From contig NZ_JACMYH010000006.1 of assembly GCF_014235765.1 (NCBI RefSeq), forward strand, positions 124,001-188,000: a stretch of 64,000 nucleotides of DNA. The letters run 5' to 3'. The notes below the pieces were generated by a model. That model saw nothing but the letters and a program-made list of their open reading frames with translations, had not been told where the DNA came from and made no database searches. This stretch comes from Pseudomonas baltica (GTDB lineage Bacteria > Pseudomonadota > Gammaproteobacteria > Pseudomonadales > Pseudomonadaceae). Below, piece after piece: positions 1-7,862 of the stretch. Position 1 is the stretch's first letter. Each line of letters opens with the position of its first letter. A program made the position numbers and the translations under genes.

Positions 1-1
1 G

Positions 2-892
2 TACTTCGCCATGAACAGCCCGGCCGCAGTGGTCGGTACCGATGTGGTCGCAGTGGCAACGGCGGTCAGCAGCTGGGGCTTTGCCATTACCCCGGAAGCG
101 CTGCAGGCGGTGGCACATGACATCGGCGAAACCACCATCCTGGCGCGTGCCGGCGGTGCACCGACCCTGGCCGTGGGTATCGCGCAGATCCTGCACTCGG
201 TGCTGCCGGGTGAAAACACCATGGCTTTCTGGTACCACTTCGCAATCCTGTTCGAGGCGTTGTTCATCCTGACCGCAGTGGACGCCGGTACCCGCGCCGG
301 ACGCTTCATGCTGCAAGACCTGCTCGGCTCGTTCGTCCCGGCGCTCAAACGCACCGAGTCGTGGACCGCCAACGTCATCGCCACCGCCGGTTGCGTGACC
401 CTGTGGGGCTGGTTGCTGTACCAGGGCGTGATCGATCCGCTGGGTGGCATCAATACCCTGTGGCCGCTGTTCGGCATCTCCAACCAGATGCTGGCCGGTA
501 TTGCCCTCATGCTCGCGACCGTCGTGCTGATCAAGATGAAGCGTCAGCGTTACATCTGGGTCACCATGCTGCCGGCTGTGTGGCTGCTGATCTGCACCAC
601 CACTGCAGGCTTCATCAAGCTGTTCGACGCCAACCCCGCAGTTGGCTTCCTGGCGCTGGCCAAGAAGTACAGCGACGCGTTGGCCCAGGGCCAGGTCATT
701 GCACCGGCCAAGAGCGTCGAGCAGATGCAGCACGTGATCTTCAATGCCTACACCAACGCAACCTTGACCGTACTGTTCCTGCTGGTGGTCTTCAGCATCC
801 TGTTCTTCGCCTTGAAGGTCGGCGTCGCCGCCTGGGGCAAGAAGGAACGTACCGACAAGGAAGCACCGTTCCAGCCGTTCCCCAATGCGTGA
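2..892 (+). CDS. cstA: Carbon starvation protein CstA, C-terminal part (5' truncated by window edge)
   Basis: This is the last 296 or so codons of an inner-membrane CstA transporter, a family that takes up peptides or pyruvate when carbon is scarce. The reading frame is open from base 2, so the gene starts outside the window; the ATG at 11 is internal. The visible part alternates hydrophobic helices (for example the stretches around residues 150-175, 190-205 and 255-280) with short loops, and ends in a charged cytoplasmic tail rich in Lys and Glu. A ybdD-type gene follows 18 bp downstream, the usual CstA partner arrangement. Full CstA proteins are near 690 residues, so about 40% is present. 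Identification rests on sequence style plus this neighbour. Confidence 0.9.
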   Translation, partial: YFAMNSPAAVVGTDVVAVATAVSSWGFAITPEALQAVAHDIGETTILARAGGAPTLAVGIAQILHSVLPGENTMAFWYHFAILFEALFILTAVDAGTRAGRFMLQDLLGSFVPALKRTESWTANVIATAGCVTLWGWLLYQGVIDPLGGINTLWPLFGISNQMLAGIALMLATVVLIKMKRQRYIWVTMLPAVWLLICTTTAGFIKLFDANPAVGFLALAKKYSDALAQGQVIAPAKSVEQMQHVIFNAYTNATLTVLFLLVVFSILFFALKVGVAAWGKKERTDKEAPFQPFPNA

Positions 893-910
893 TGATCGAG
901 GGCTGCCGCC

Positions 911-1108
911 ATGTTCAATGACTTGAGCAAGTTGGGAAAATACCTGGGCCAGGCGGCACGTCTGATGGTGGGCATGCCGGACTACGACAACTATGTCGAA
1001 CACATGCAGACCAAGCACCCGGACAAGCCGATGATGGATTACCAGGCGTTCTTCCGCGAACGCCAGGAGGCCAGGTACGGCGGCAAGGGTGGGCCCAAGT
1101 GTTGTTGA
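911..1108 (+). CDS. ybdD: YbdD/YjiX family small protein (CstA partner)
   Basis: A 65-residue soluble protein, the normal length for the YbdD/YjiX (DUF466) family, which is encoded directly after cstA or its paralogue in many proteobacteria. The family's conserved block is visible in the middle: an aromatic, acidic region MPDYDNYVEHM followed by a histidine and proline (KHPDKP) and FFRERQEARYG near the end. The C-terminus finishes in two cysteines. The gene lies 18 bp after cstA on the same strand and is almost certainly cotranscribed. In other bacteria the pair is needed for pyruvate or peptide uptake; the biochemical role of this partner is not settled. Confidence 0.9.
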   Translation: MFNDLSKLGKYLGQAARLMVGMPDYDNYVEHMQTKHPDKPMMDYQAFFRERQEARYGGKGGPKCC

Positions 1109-1143
1109 GGCATGCCATCTCGTAGAGATGTGTCGTGAGTGAC

Positions 1144-1221
1144 GGCCCTTTCGCGGCCACTGGCCGCTCCTACAAGTGATCGATTATCCCTGTAGGAGCG
1201 GTCAGTGGCCGCGAAGAGGCC
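1144..1221. repeat. REP pair (family A, GGAGCGGTC...GGCCGCGAA), inverted
   Basis: Two REP elements face each other: GCGGCCACTGGCCGCTCCTA on the left and its near complement TAGGAGCGGTCAGTGGCCGC on the right, separated by about 20 bases. They fill the gap between ybdD and the CobW-type gene. Such paired elements can fold into a long hairpin and may stop or stabilise the cstA-ybdD transcript. Confidence 0.9.
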
Positions 1222-1233
1222 ATTTGCATTTAA

Positions 1234-2214
1234 ATGATTCCGGAGCCAACAAACTTGTCCGAAGCCGCACCCCCGATTCCCGTCACCATCCTCAGCGGCT
1301 TTCTCGGCGCCGGCAAGACCACCTTGCTGCGCCACATGCTCAAGGCCGAACATGGCTTGAAGATCGCCGTGATCGAGAACGAATTCAGCGACGCCGGCAT
1401 CGACACCCAGCTGCTGGGCGACGAGCCGGTGCAAATCATGACGCTGGCCAACGGCTGCGTCTGCTGCACCATCCACACCGACCTGACCAAGGCGCTGTAC
1501 CTGTTGCTCGAACGCCTGGACAGTGGCGAGATCGCCTTCGATCGACTGGTCATCGAGTGCACTGGCCTGGCCGACCCAGCGCCCGTCGCGCAGACCTTTT
1601 TCATCGATGAAGAGCTGCGCGAGCGCTACATCCTGGATGGCATCCTGACCTTGGTCGACGCTGCCCATGCCGGCATTCATCTGGCCCAGACCATCGCCCA
1701 GGCGCAGGTCGGGTTCGCCGATCGCCTGTTGATCAGCAAGACCGATCTGGTGCCAGCAACGGTGCTGGAAGAACTGAGCGAGCGCCTGACCCGCATCAAC
1801 CGTCGGGCCCCGATCCGAGTGGTCGAACATGGGCGTATCGACCTGGCAGAATTGCTCGATGTGCGCGGCTTCAATCTCAATGCAGGGCTGGCGTTGCGCC
1901 CGGTCAACCAGGGGCCCAGCGTCGACCGCATCGCCAGCCTGGTGCTGCGCACCGACAAGCCGCTGGACATCGATCGGCTCAGTACTTTCATGAATGAACT
2001 GCTTGAAGAGCACGGCAAGCAACTGCTGCGCTACAAGGGCGTTTTGAATATCGCTGGGGAAGATCGACGCCTGGTGTTCCAAGGCGTGCTGAAACTCTAC
2101 GGGTTCGATTGGGACACCGAATGGGCCGAGGGGGAGGTACGCGAAAGCGTGATGGTGTTCATCGCCGATGATCTACCCGAAGCCAAGATCCGCGCCGGAT
2201 TCGAAACCCTCTAA
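1234..2214 (+). CDS. yjiA: CobW/COG0523 family GTPase, YjiA type
   Basis: A 326-residue G3E-family P-loop GTPase. The Walker A motif is GFLGAGKTT near residue 22. The hallmark COG0523 metal-binding motif GCVCC lies near residue 73 and the switch/Walker B region ECTGLADP near residue 108. A C-terminal CobW_C domain follows from about residue 225. Members insert or carry metals, mostly zinc, and hydrolyse GTP; YjiA of E. coli is the nearest well-studied relative by length and motif layout. It probably does not belong to cobalamin synthesis, because no cob genes are nearby. The start at 1234 has only a weak ribosome site; the first 12 residues are a non-conserved tail, so a slightly later start is possible. 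Its specific metal target is unknown. Confidence 0.9.
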   Translation: MIPEPTNLSEAAPPIPVTILSGFLGAGKTTLLRHMLKAEHGLKIAVIENEFSDAGIDTQLLGDEPVQIMTLANGCVCCTIHTDLTKALYLLLERLDSGEIAFDRLVIECTGLADPAPVAQTFFIDEELRERYILDGILTLVDAAHAGIHLAQTIAQAQVGFADRLLISKTDLVPATVLEELSERLTRINRRAPIRVVEHGRIDLAELLDVRGFNLNAGLALRPVNQGPSVDRIASLVLRTDKPLDIDRLSTFMNELLEEHGKQLLRYKGVLNIAGEDRRLVFQGVLKLYGFDWDTEWAEGEVRESVMVFIADDLPEAKIRAGFETL

Positions 2215-2218
2215 AGCC

Positions 2219-2312
2219 TGTGCCGGCCTTATCGCGGGCAGAGCCCGCTCCCACAGGGATCTCCAGCACGACAACGATCCCTGTGGGGGCGGGCTCTGCC
2301 CGCGATAGGGCC
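2219..2312. repeat. REP pair (family C, GGGAGCGGGCTCTGCCCGCGA), inverted
   Basis: Left copy reads ATCGCGGGCAGAGCCCGCTC and right copy is its inverse complement GGGCGGGCTCTGCCCGCGAT. Between them are about 35 bases bounded by the inverted words CAGGGATC and GATCCCTG. It sits between convergent genes just ahead of a factor-independent terminator. Confidence 0.9.
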
Positions 2313-2326
2313 GCCCCTGATACATA

Positions 2327-2358
2327 AAAAAGCCCGACTCAATGAGCCGGGCTTTTTC
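2327..2358. terminator. Bidirectional intrinsic terminator between yjiA and glyA
   Basis: The hairpin AGCCCGACT CAATG AGCCGGGCT is flanked by a run of A on the left and a run of T on the right, so it can stop transcription in both directions. It serves the convergent yjiA (+) and glyA (-) genes. Confidence 0.9.
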
Positions 2359-2375
2359 ATATCAAGGCACAGCTA

Positions 2376-3629
2376 TCAGTCGGCATACACCGGCAGCTTC
2401 GCGCAGATGGCCTTGACCTTTTCGCGCACGGCATCGATCACCGCGTCGTTGTTCAGGTCGGCCAGAATGTCGCAGATCCAGCCGGCCAGCTCCTGGCACT
2501 CGGCTTCCTTGAAACCGCGAGTGGTCACTGCAGGCGTACCGAAGCGCAGGCCCGAGGTGACGAACGGAGAACGTGGGTCATTCGGCACCGAGTTCTTGTT
2601 GACGGTGATGAATGCCTTGCCCAGCGCGGCATCGGCGTCTTTGCCGGAAATGTCCTGCTTGATCAGCGACAGCAGGAACAGATGGTTCTCGGTACCACCG
2701 GACACTACGTCGAAACCACGGTCGATGAACACCTTGGCCATGGCCTTGGCGTTCTTCACGACCTGTTGCTGGTAGGTCTTGAATTCAGGCTGCAGCGCTT
2801 CCTTGAAACACACGGCCTTGGCAGCGATGACGTGCTCCAGCGGGCCGCCCTGGGCGCCCGGGAAGACTGCCGAGTTGAGCTTCTTCTCGATCTCGGCGTT
2901 GCCACGCGCCAGGATCAAACCGCCACGCGGACCGCGCAGGGTCTTGTGGGTGGTGGTGGTGACCACGTCGGCGAACGGCACCGGGTTCGGGTACACGCCA
3001 GCGGCAACCAGGCCTGCCACGTGGGCCATATCGACGAACAGATAGGCACCGACCTTGTCGGCGATCTCACGGAAGCGTGGGAAGTCGAGGATCTGCGAGT
3101 AGGCGGAGAAACCGGCCACGATCATCTTCGGCTTGTGCTCGACGGCCAGGCGCTCGACTTCGTCGTAGTCGATCAGGCCTTGGGCATCGATACCGTACTG
3201 GACGGCGTTGTACAGCTTGCCCGACGAAGAAACGCTGGCGCCGTGGGTCAGATGACCGCCGTGGGCCAGGCTCATGCCCAGGATGGTATCGCCCGCCTGC
3301 AGCAGGGCCAGGTACACCGCGCTGTTGGCCTGGGAGCCGGCATGCGGCTGGACGTTGGCGTAGTCGGCGCCGAACAGTTCCTTGGCGCGATCGATGGCCA
3401 GCTGCTCGACCACGTCGACGTACTCGCAGCCACCGTAGTAACGCTTGCCTGGATAGCCTTCGGCGTACTTGTTGGTCAGCACCGAGCCCTGGGCTTCCAT
3501 GACAGCGGGGCTGGTGTAGTTTTCCGAGGCGATCAGCTCGATGTGCTCTTCCTGACGCAGGGCTTCTTGCTCCATGGCGGCAAAGAGATCGGCATCGTAC
3601 TTGGCGAGTGTCTGGCTACGGCTGAACAT
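2376..3629 (-). CDS. glyA: Serine hydroxymethyltransferase
   Basis: A 417-residue PLP enzyme that interconverts serine and glycine while charging tetrahydrofolate with a one-carbon unit. The PLP lysine sits in TTTHKTLRGPRGG near residue 229. Other family landmarks are IELIASENYTSPAV, the NVQPHAGSQAN loop and the C-terminal VTSGLRFGTPAVTTRG stretch. Four codons can be added upstream, but the ATG at 3629 is preceded by TTGAGGACCGCC, a good ribosome site, and gives the family N-terminus MFSRSQTLAKYD. The gene is alone on its strand, ended by the shared terminator. Many Pseudomonas carry two glyA copies; this may be one of two paralogues, which cannot be seen from this window. Confidence 0.97.
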   Translation of the reverse strand: MFSRSQTLAKYDADLFAAMEQEALRQEEHIELIASENYTSPAVMEAQGSVLTNKYAEGYPGKRYYGGCEYVDVVEQLAIDRAKELFGADYANVQPHAGSQANSAVYLALLQAGDTILGMSLAHGGHLTHGASVSSSGKLYNAVQYGIDAQGLIDYDEVERLAVEHKPKMIVAGFSAYSQILDFPRFREIADKVGAYLFVDMAHVAGLVAAGVYPNPVPFADVVTTTTHKTLRGPRGGLILARGNAEIEKKLNSAVFPGAQGGPLEHVIAAKAVCFKEALQPEFKTYQQQVVKNAKAMAKVFIDRGFDVVSGGTENHLFLLSLIKQDISGKDADAALGKAFITVNKNSVPNDPRSPFVTSGLRFGTPAVTTRGFKEAECQELAGWICDILADLNNDAVIDAVREKVKAICAKLPVYAD

Positions 3630-3740
3630 GGCGGTCCTCAAGGATCGGGATGTTGGGAAAGGCGAGCATTCTACCCCATAGGCTTTTATCTGGCATATGA
3701 AAGGCAGTCACTGCGTGAACAAGCGGGCCTCATGTCCACC

Positions 3741-3772
3741 GGCACCCCGGCACCCCGGCACCCCGGCACCCC
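3741..3772 (+). repeat. Four perfect tandem copies of an 8-bp unit GGCACCCC
   Basis: GGCACCCC is repeated four times without a mismatch immediately next to a REP element, between glyA and the GGDEF-EAL gene. Short tandem runs of this kind vary in copy number by slippage. Confidence 0.9.
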
Positions 3773-3863
3773 GTAGGAGCGGTCATTGGCCGCGAAAGCC
3801 ACGCCGCGGTTCCACTGATCTACCGCAGGGCGCCCTTCGCGGCCACTGACCGCTCCCACAAGC
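3773..3863. repeat. REP pair (family A), inverted
   Basis: Left element GTAGGAGCGGTCATTGGCCG and right element GCGGCCACTGACCGCTCCCA face each other about 45 bases apart, just downstream of the minus-strand GGDEF-EAL gene, where they may act as its transcript end. Confidence 0.88.
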
Positions 3864-3868
3864 GAGGG

Positions 3869-6800
3869 TCACTGAAACAGGAACAGCGCGTCGTTACTGA
3901 ACTGCGACTCGAAGCGATGAGCCTGCATCGGCCGGCCGAACAGGTAGCCCTGAACCTCGTCGCAGCCATGCTCGCGCAGAAACTCCAACTGCTCGTGGGT
4001 TTCCACGCCTTCGGCGATCACCGACAGATTGAGGCTGTGCGCCATGGCAATGATGGCCCGGGCGATCTGCGCATCCTGCTCGCCGGAGGGCAGACCATCG
4101 ACGAAGGTGCGGTCGATCTTCAGCACGTCGATGGGGAATTGCTTGAGGTAGTTGAGCGACGAGTAGCCAGTACCGAAATCGTCGATGGCGATGCTCAGGC
4201 CGAGGTTCTTCAAGATATCGAGGATCACCATGGCTTCGTTGACCTCGCGCATCAGGATGCTCTCGGTCAGTTCGAGCTCCAGGCACGCCGGTGGCAGGCC
4301 GATACGTTCCAGCATTCGGGCAATCCGATTGCCCAGCTGGCCGTCGGCGAACTGCCGCGCGGAGATGTTCACCGACACCTTGGGCACCCGCACCTTGGCC
4401 AGATGCCAGGCCTTGAGCTGACGACACGCCTCGGCCAGCACCCAATCGCCTACGTCCACCACCAGGCCGAGCTCCTCGAGCACCGGAATGAACTCGCCAG
4501 GCGGCACCAGGCCGCGCCGTGGATGGTTCCAGCGCAACAGCGCCTCGGCACCGGTCAGCCGCTTGCCGTCGCCGCTGAACTGCGGCTGGTAGTACAGCAC
4601 GAATTCTTCTTGCTCCAGGGCATGGCGCAAGTCGCTTTCCAGCTCCAGACGCTCCAGCGCCGTAGCGTTCATGTCGGCCTGATAGAACTGGAAATTGTTC
4701 TTGCCGCGCTCCTTGGCGTGGTACATCGCGGTGTCGGCGTTCTTCATCAATTGGCTGAGTTCGCCGCCATCCTGAGGGCTCAAGGCAATGCCCACGCTCG
4801 CCGTGACGAAGAACTCGCGGCCTTCGAGCACGAACGGTTTGACCAGGCTGCCGAGAATCTGCTCCGCCACATGGATGGCCTGGTTCAAGGCCAGCTCACG
4901 GGTCGCGCGGGGTTGCAGCAGCAGGGTGAATTCGTCGCCGCCCATGCGCGCCACGGTGTCATCGTCGTCGACGCAACCCAGCAGGCGCGTGGCCATGTCC
5001 TTGAGCATGCGGTCGCCGGCGGCGTGGCCGAGCGAATCGTTGATCGGCTTGAAGCGGTCAAGGTCGAGGAACATCAGCACCACCCACGACTGCTGGCGTT
5101 CGGCCTGTTGCAGGGCGTTGTACAGGCGGTCCTGAAACAGCGTGCGGTTGGGCAGGTGGGTCAGGGCATCGTAGTAGGCCAGGCGATGAATACGCTGTTC
5201 GCTGGCCTTGCGCTCGCTGATGTCGCTGAAGAAGCACACGTAGCTGGCCAGATCGCCTTCGTCATCGAGTACCGCGGTGATGCCGACCCAGGCCGGGTAG
5301 TGCTCGCCATTGCGCCGCTTGAGCCAGACCTCGCCTTCCCAGGTGCCGCGCAGTTGCAGTTGCTTGAGCACATAGCGCAGGTGGGCTTCCTGCTGGTCAT
5401 CCACGGTCAGCATGTTGGGCAGTTGGTCCAGCACCTGGGTTACCGCATAACCGCTGACGCGGCTGAAGGCTTCGTTGGCCTGGACGATATAGCCCGCCGG
5501 GTCGGTGATGAGAATCGCCGACGTCGAATGTTCGAACACCGTGGCAGCCATGCGCAGGTCCTTCTCCGCGCGGCGCTGCTGGCTGATGTCGCGACCCACG
5601 CCCAGCATGCCTTCCAGAGCCCCTTGCGCATCCCAGATCAACACCAGACGCAGCTCGATGGGAATCTTGCGGCCATCGTTGCGCATGCAGTCGAACATGA
5701 AGACCTGGGTCTTGAGATCGCTGCGCAGGGCAGCCAGCTCGGCCGGCACATGCAACGCCCGACGGACCTGCGTCAGCAGCGCATTGATCCCCGTCATCTG
5801 TGCGGGATTGGCCAGCATGCCCTGCCAACCGTGCTCCAACACCCAGTCTGCCTCGTAGCCCAGCACGCTCTGCACCGAAGGGCTGACGTAGTTCAGTTCC
5901 AAACGGTTGTTGGTCGAGAAGATCACGTCGCTGATGCTCTCGGCGAGCATGCGGTGGCGCTTTTCGCTCTGGCGCAGCGATTCGCTCGCCGTCCTGTGGC
6001 TGGTGATGTCGGTGATGCTGAGAATCACCGCGCGGTAGTCCTCGGCATGCTCGGGAAAGCGCACGGTCAGCCACAGGTACTGATCCTGGCCTTGCTGGTT
6101 GACCAGGCGGATTTCCAGTTCCAATTGCTGTTGGCGCTCCAGCAGCGCAGCGATCAGACGGTGGCCGATGCCGGTGGCCGAGCCGCCTTCGATGAGCTTG
6201 CGCCACGCCTGTTCGCCGGTGTCCACCTGCAGCACCCGCAAGGCAACCTGGTTCACTTCGGTGATGCGCAGTGCCTGCAGCAGGTCGAGGCGCTTGGTCG
6301 GGTTGTCCTGCAGCCACTGTGCAGAGTCGGTGTGCCCGTTGAGCCCGACCCGCTCGAAGAACGCCAGGACGCCCGACAGGTCGAGCACGCACAGCGCCAC
6401 TCCGGCGCCTTCGAAGATGTCCTGATAGCGGCGACGCTCTTCGTTGAGCTCGCGCTGGCGGCGGCGCATGCCCAGCAGCGCGAGCAATGGCACCAGCGAC
6501 ACCAGAAGGCCCAGCAGGCATTTGCCCACCAGCGGCGGCAAGAGCGCCAGGCGCGCCTGTCTGGCGTCGAACAGGCTGCGCAGTTGCCAGTCGCTATGGC
6601 TCAGCGGGGTTACCAGTACACTCTGCTCAAGCTCGGTGGCGCTCAGTTCCGAGGCAGTGAGTGGGGCTCGGCCGGCGCGGCCGATGATGTGCTTGTTCGC
6701 GTGATTTTCCAGGACCCAGCTGGGGTTCTCCTCGCGCTCGACCTGGTGGATGAGGCGGCTGATGACGATCGGGCTCATGCGCAGCAGCCAATAGCCATTG

Positions 6801-7312
6801 GTGTTTTCGCCGGGCTGGCGGATCAGCAGATAGACCAGGTCTGCGGCTGTGTTGTTGGTGTAGTAGTGGCTGTCGCCATCCAGGCGACCTGTCAGCAGGG
6901 CAATGAACGGCGCGTCAGTGGCGTCCGGTAGGGTGTCGGCGATGACTCGGGCATCGCCGCTGAGCCAGGCCAGGCTTTGCAGTTCCGGCACCGAGCGGCG
7001 GACGCGAGTGAGCGTTTCGGCCCGTTCCCGCGCGCTGGGGAAGGGTTGAGTCGTGAGCAACTGGTTCAGCGCGATCTGCGCATTGAGCGCCATGTTCAGA
7101 TTGACGTGATCGGCCAGGTCCGCGCTGTAGTCGATGCTGTGCTGGCGCTGGTCGGCCTGGGTGCGCTGGAACTGGTCGAGCAGCTGCCAGAACAACAGCA
7201 TCAGCAACATCAAAACCACGAATGCCAGCGCGCCTTTCAACGAACCGTGCAGCGGCGTACCTGACCCTTGGACAGGCGGGCGCAAGGAGGACGGCTGATT
7301 GAAATTGGTCAA
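3869..7312 (-). CDS. Membrane-bound PAS-PAS-PAS-GGDEF-EAL cyclic-di-GMP enzyme
   Basis: About 1147 residues. A first membrane helix lies at roughly residues 27-45, then a periplasmic sensing region to about 265, and a second helix near 268-293. Three PAS-like domains follow, starting near 295, 452 and 585. A diguanylate cyclase domain has an intact GGDEF near residue 789, and a phosphodiesterase domain has EALLRW near 920, ELTES and DDFGTGYSSL. Both active-site signatures are intact, so it could make or break cyclic-di-GMP. The inhibitory I-site (RxxD, five residues before GGDEF) is degenerate: DDDD is found there. An open frame extends further upstream, but a TTG at 7312 preceded by AGGA with 6-base spacing is the best start. 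The signal sensed is unknown; the layout resembles RbdA/MorA-type biofilm regulators. Confidence 0.9.
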   Translation of the reverse strand: MTNFNQPSSLRPPVQGSGTPLHGSLKGALAFVVLMLLMLLFWQLLDQFQRTQADQRQHSIDYSADLADHVNLNMALNAQIALNQLLTTQPFPSARERAETLTRVRRSVPELQSLAWLSGDARVIADTLPDATDAPFIALLTGRLDGDSHYYTNNTAADLVYLLIRQPGENTNGYWLLRMSPIVISRLIHQVEREENPSWVLENHANKHIIGRAGRAPLTASELSATELEQSVLVTPLSHSDWQLRSLFDARQARLALLPPLVGKCLLGLLVSLVPLLALLGMRRRQRELNEERRRYQDIFEGAGVALCVLDLSGVLAFFERVGLNGHTDSAQWLQDNPTKRLDLLQALRITEVNQVALRVLQVDTGEQAWRKLIEGGSATGIGHRLIAALLERQQQLELEIRLVNQQGQDQYLWLTVRFPEHAEDYRAVILSITDITSHRTASESLRQSEKRHRMLAESISDVIFSTNNRLELNYVSPSVQSVLGYEADWVLEHGWQGMLANPAQMTGINALLTQVRRALHVPAELAALRSDLKTQVFMFDCMRNDGRKIPIELRLVLIWDAQGALEGMLGVGRDISQQRRAEKDLRMAATVFEHSTSAILITDPAGYIVQANEAFSRVSGYAVTQVLDQLPNMLTVDDQQEAHLRYVLKQLQLRGTWEGEVWLKRRNGEHYPAWVGITAVLDDEGDLASYVCFFSDISERKASEQRIHRLAYYDALTHLPNRTLFQDRLYNALQQAERQQSWVVLMFLDLDRFKPINDSLGHAAGDRMLKDMATRLLGCVDDDDTVARMGGDEFTLLLQPRATRELALNQAIHVAEQILGSLVKPFVLEGREFFVTASVGIALSPQDGGELSQLMKNADTAMYHAKERGKNNFQFYQADMNATALERLELESDLRHALEQEEFVLYYQPQFSGDGKRLTGAEALLRWNHPRRGLVPPGEFIPVLEELGLVVDVGDWVLAEACRQLKAWHLAKVRVPKVSVNISARQFADGQLGNRIARMLERIGLPPACLELELTESILMREVNEAMVILDILKNLGLSIAIDDFGTGYSSLNYLKQFPIDVLKIDRTFVDGLPSGEQDAQIARAIIAMAHSLNLSVIAEGVETHEQLEFLREHGCDEVQGYLFGRPMQAHRFESQFSNDALFLFQ

Positions 7313-7472
7313 ACTGAAATCCTGCGATATGACAGTCGGGGGCAGGCATAGGCGCGGGCCCCACCAGAGGGCACGTGAATCATGCGTGTTACACCTCGCA
7401 CTATAAGCGCTAGCGCCCAAGGCCGGCTAGCGCAGCGTAAAACCACCGTGCTGCGCCTGACACGCCGCACCC

Positions 7473-7722
7473 ACCGCCGACGCGGCTCGCGCCGCTGCTA
7501 CAGCGCTCGTGTCGCTTCCGGACGTTCGTTCACACCGCGATCCGCCTGGCGCACCGCGTTTACCGCCGACGCGGCTCGCGCTGCTGCTACAGCGCTCGTG
7601 TCGCTTCCGGACGTTCGTTCACACCGCGATCCGCCTGGCGCACCGCGTTTACCGCCGACGCGGCTCGCGCCGCTGCTACAGGCGCCGCAATCCCGTAGCA
7701 GCGGTGCAAGCCGCGTCGGGCC
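7473..7722. repeat. 89-bp tandem repeat built on family B REP elements
   Basis: The word ACCGCCGACGCGGCTCGCG begins at 7473, 7562 and 7651, exactly 89 bases apart. The first two units are nearly identical over their full length (GCTCGTGTCGCTTCCGGACG inside each); the third is cut short after the REP core. An oppositely oriented REP core (GTAGCAGCGGTGCAAGCCGC) follows near 7696. The array fills most of the 550-base gap between the GGDEF-EAL gene and ettA. No gene is seen in the gap. Confidence 0.92.
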
Positions 7723-7862
7723 CACCGCGATCCGCCTGGCACACCGCGTCACCGGACGCGCCCTGGTTTGCCCTGACTCCCGCATTCCGGTAGCTTTGAA
7801 CACCTTGCGGGGGCCCAAGCTTCCATCCTCTATCTCGCACCTTCTTTATCCAGGTTCATTCC

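Noticed and set aside
3917..6931. Plus-strand open frame of about 1000 codons across the GGDEF-EAL gene
   Set aside because: Shadow of the real gene: composition is dominated by Gln, His, Leu, Val and no motif is found, while the minus strand encodes complete PAS, GGDEF and EAL domains.
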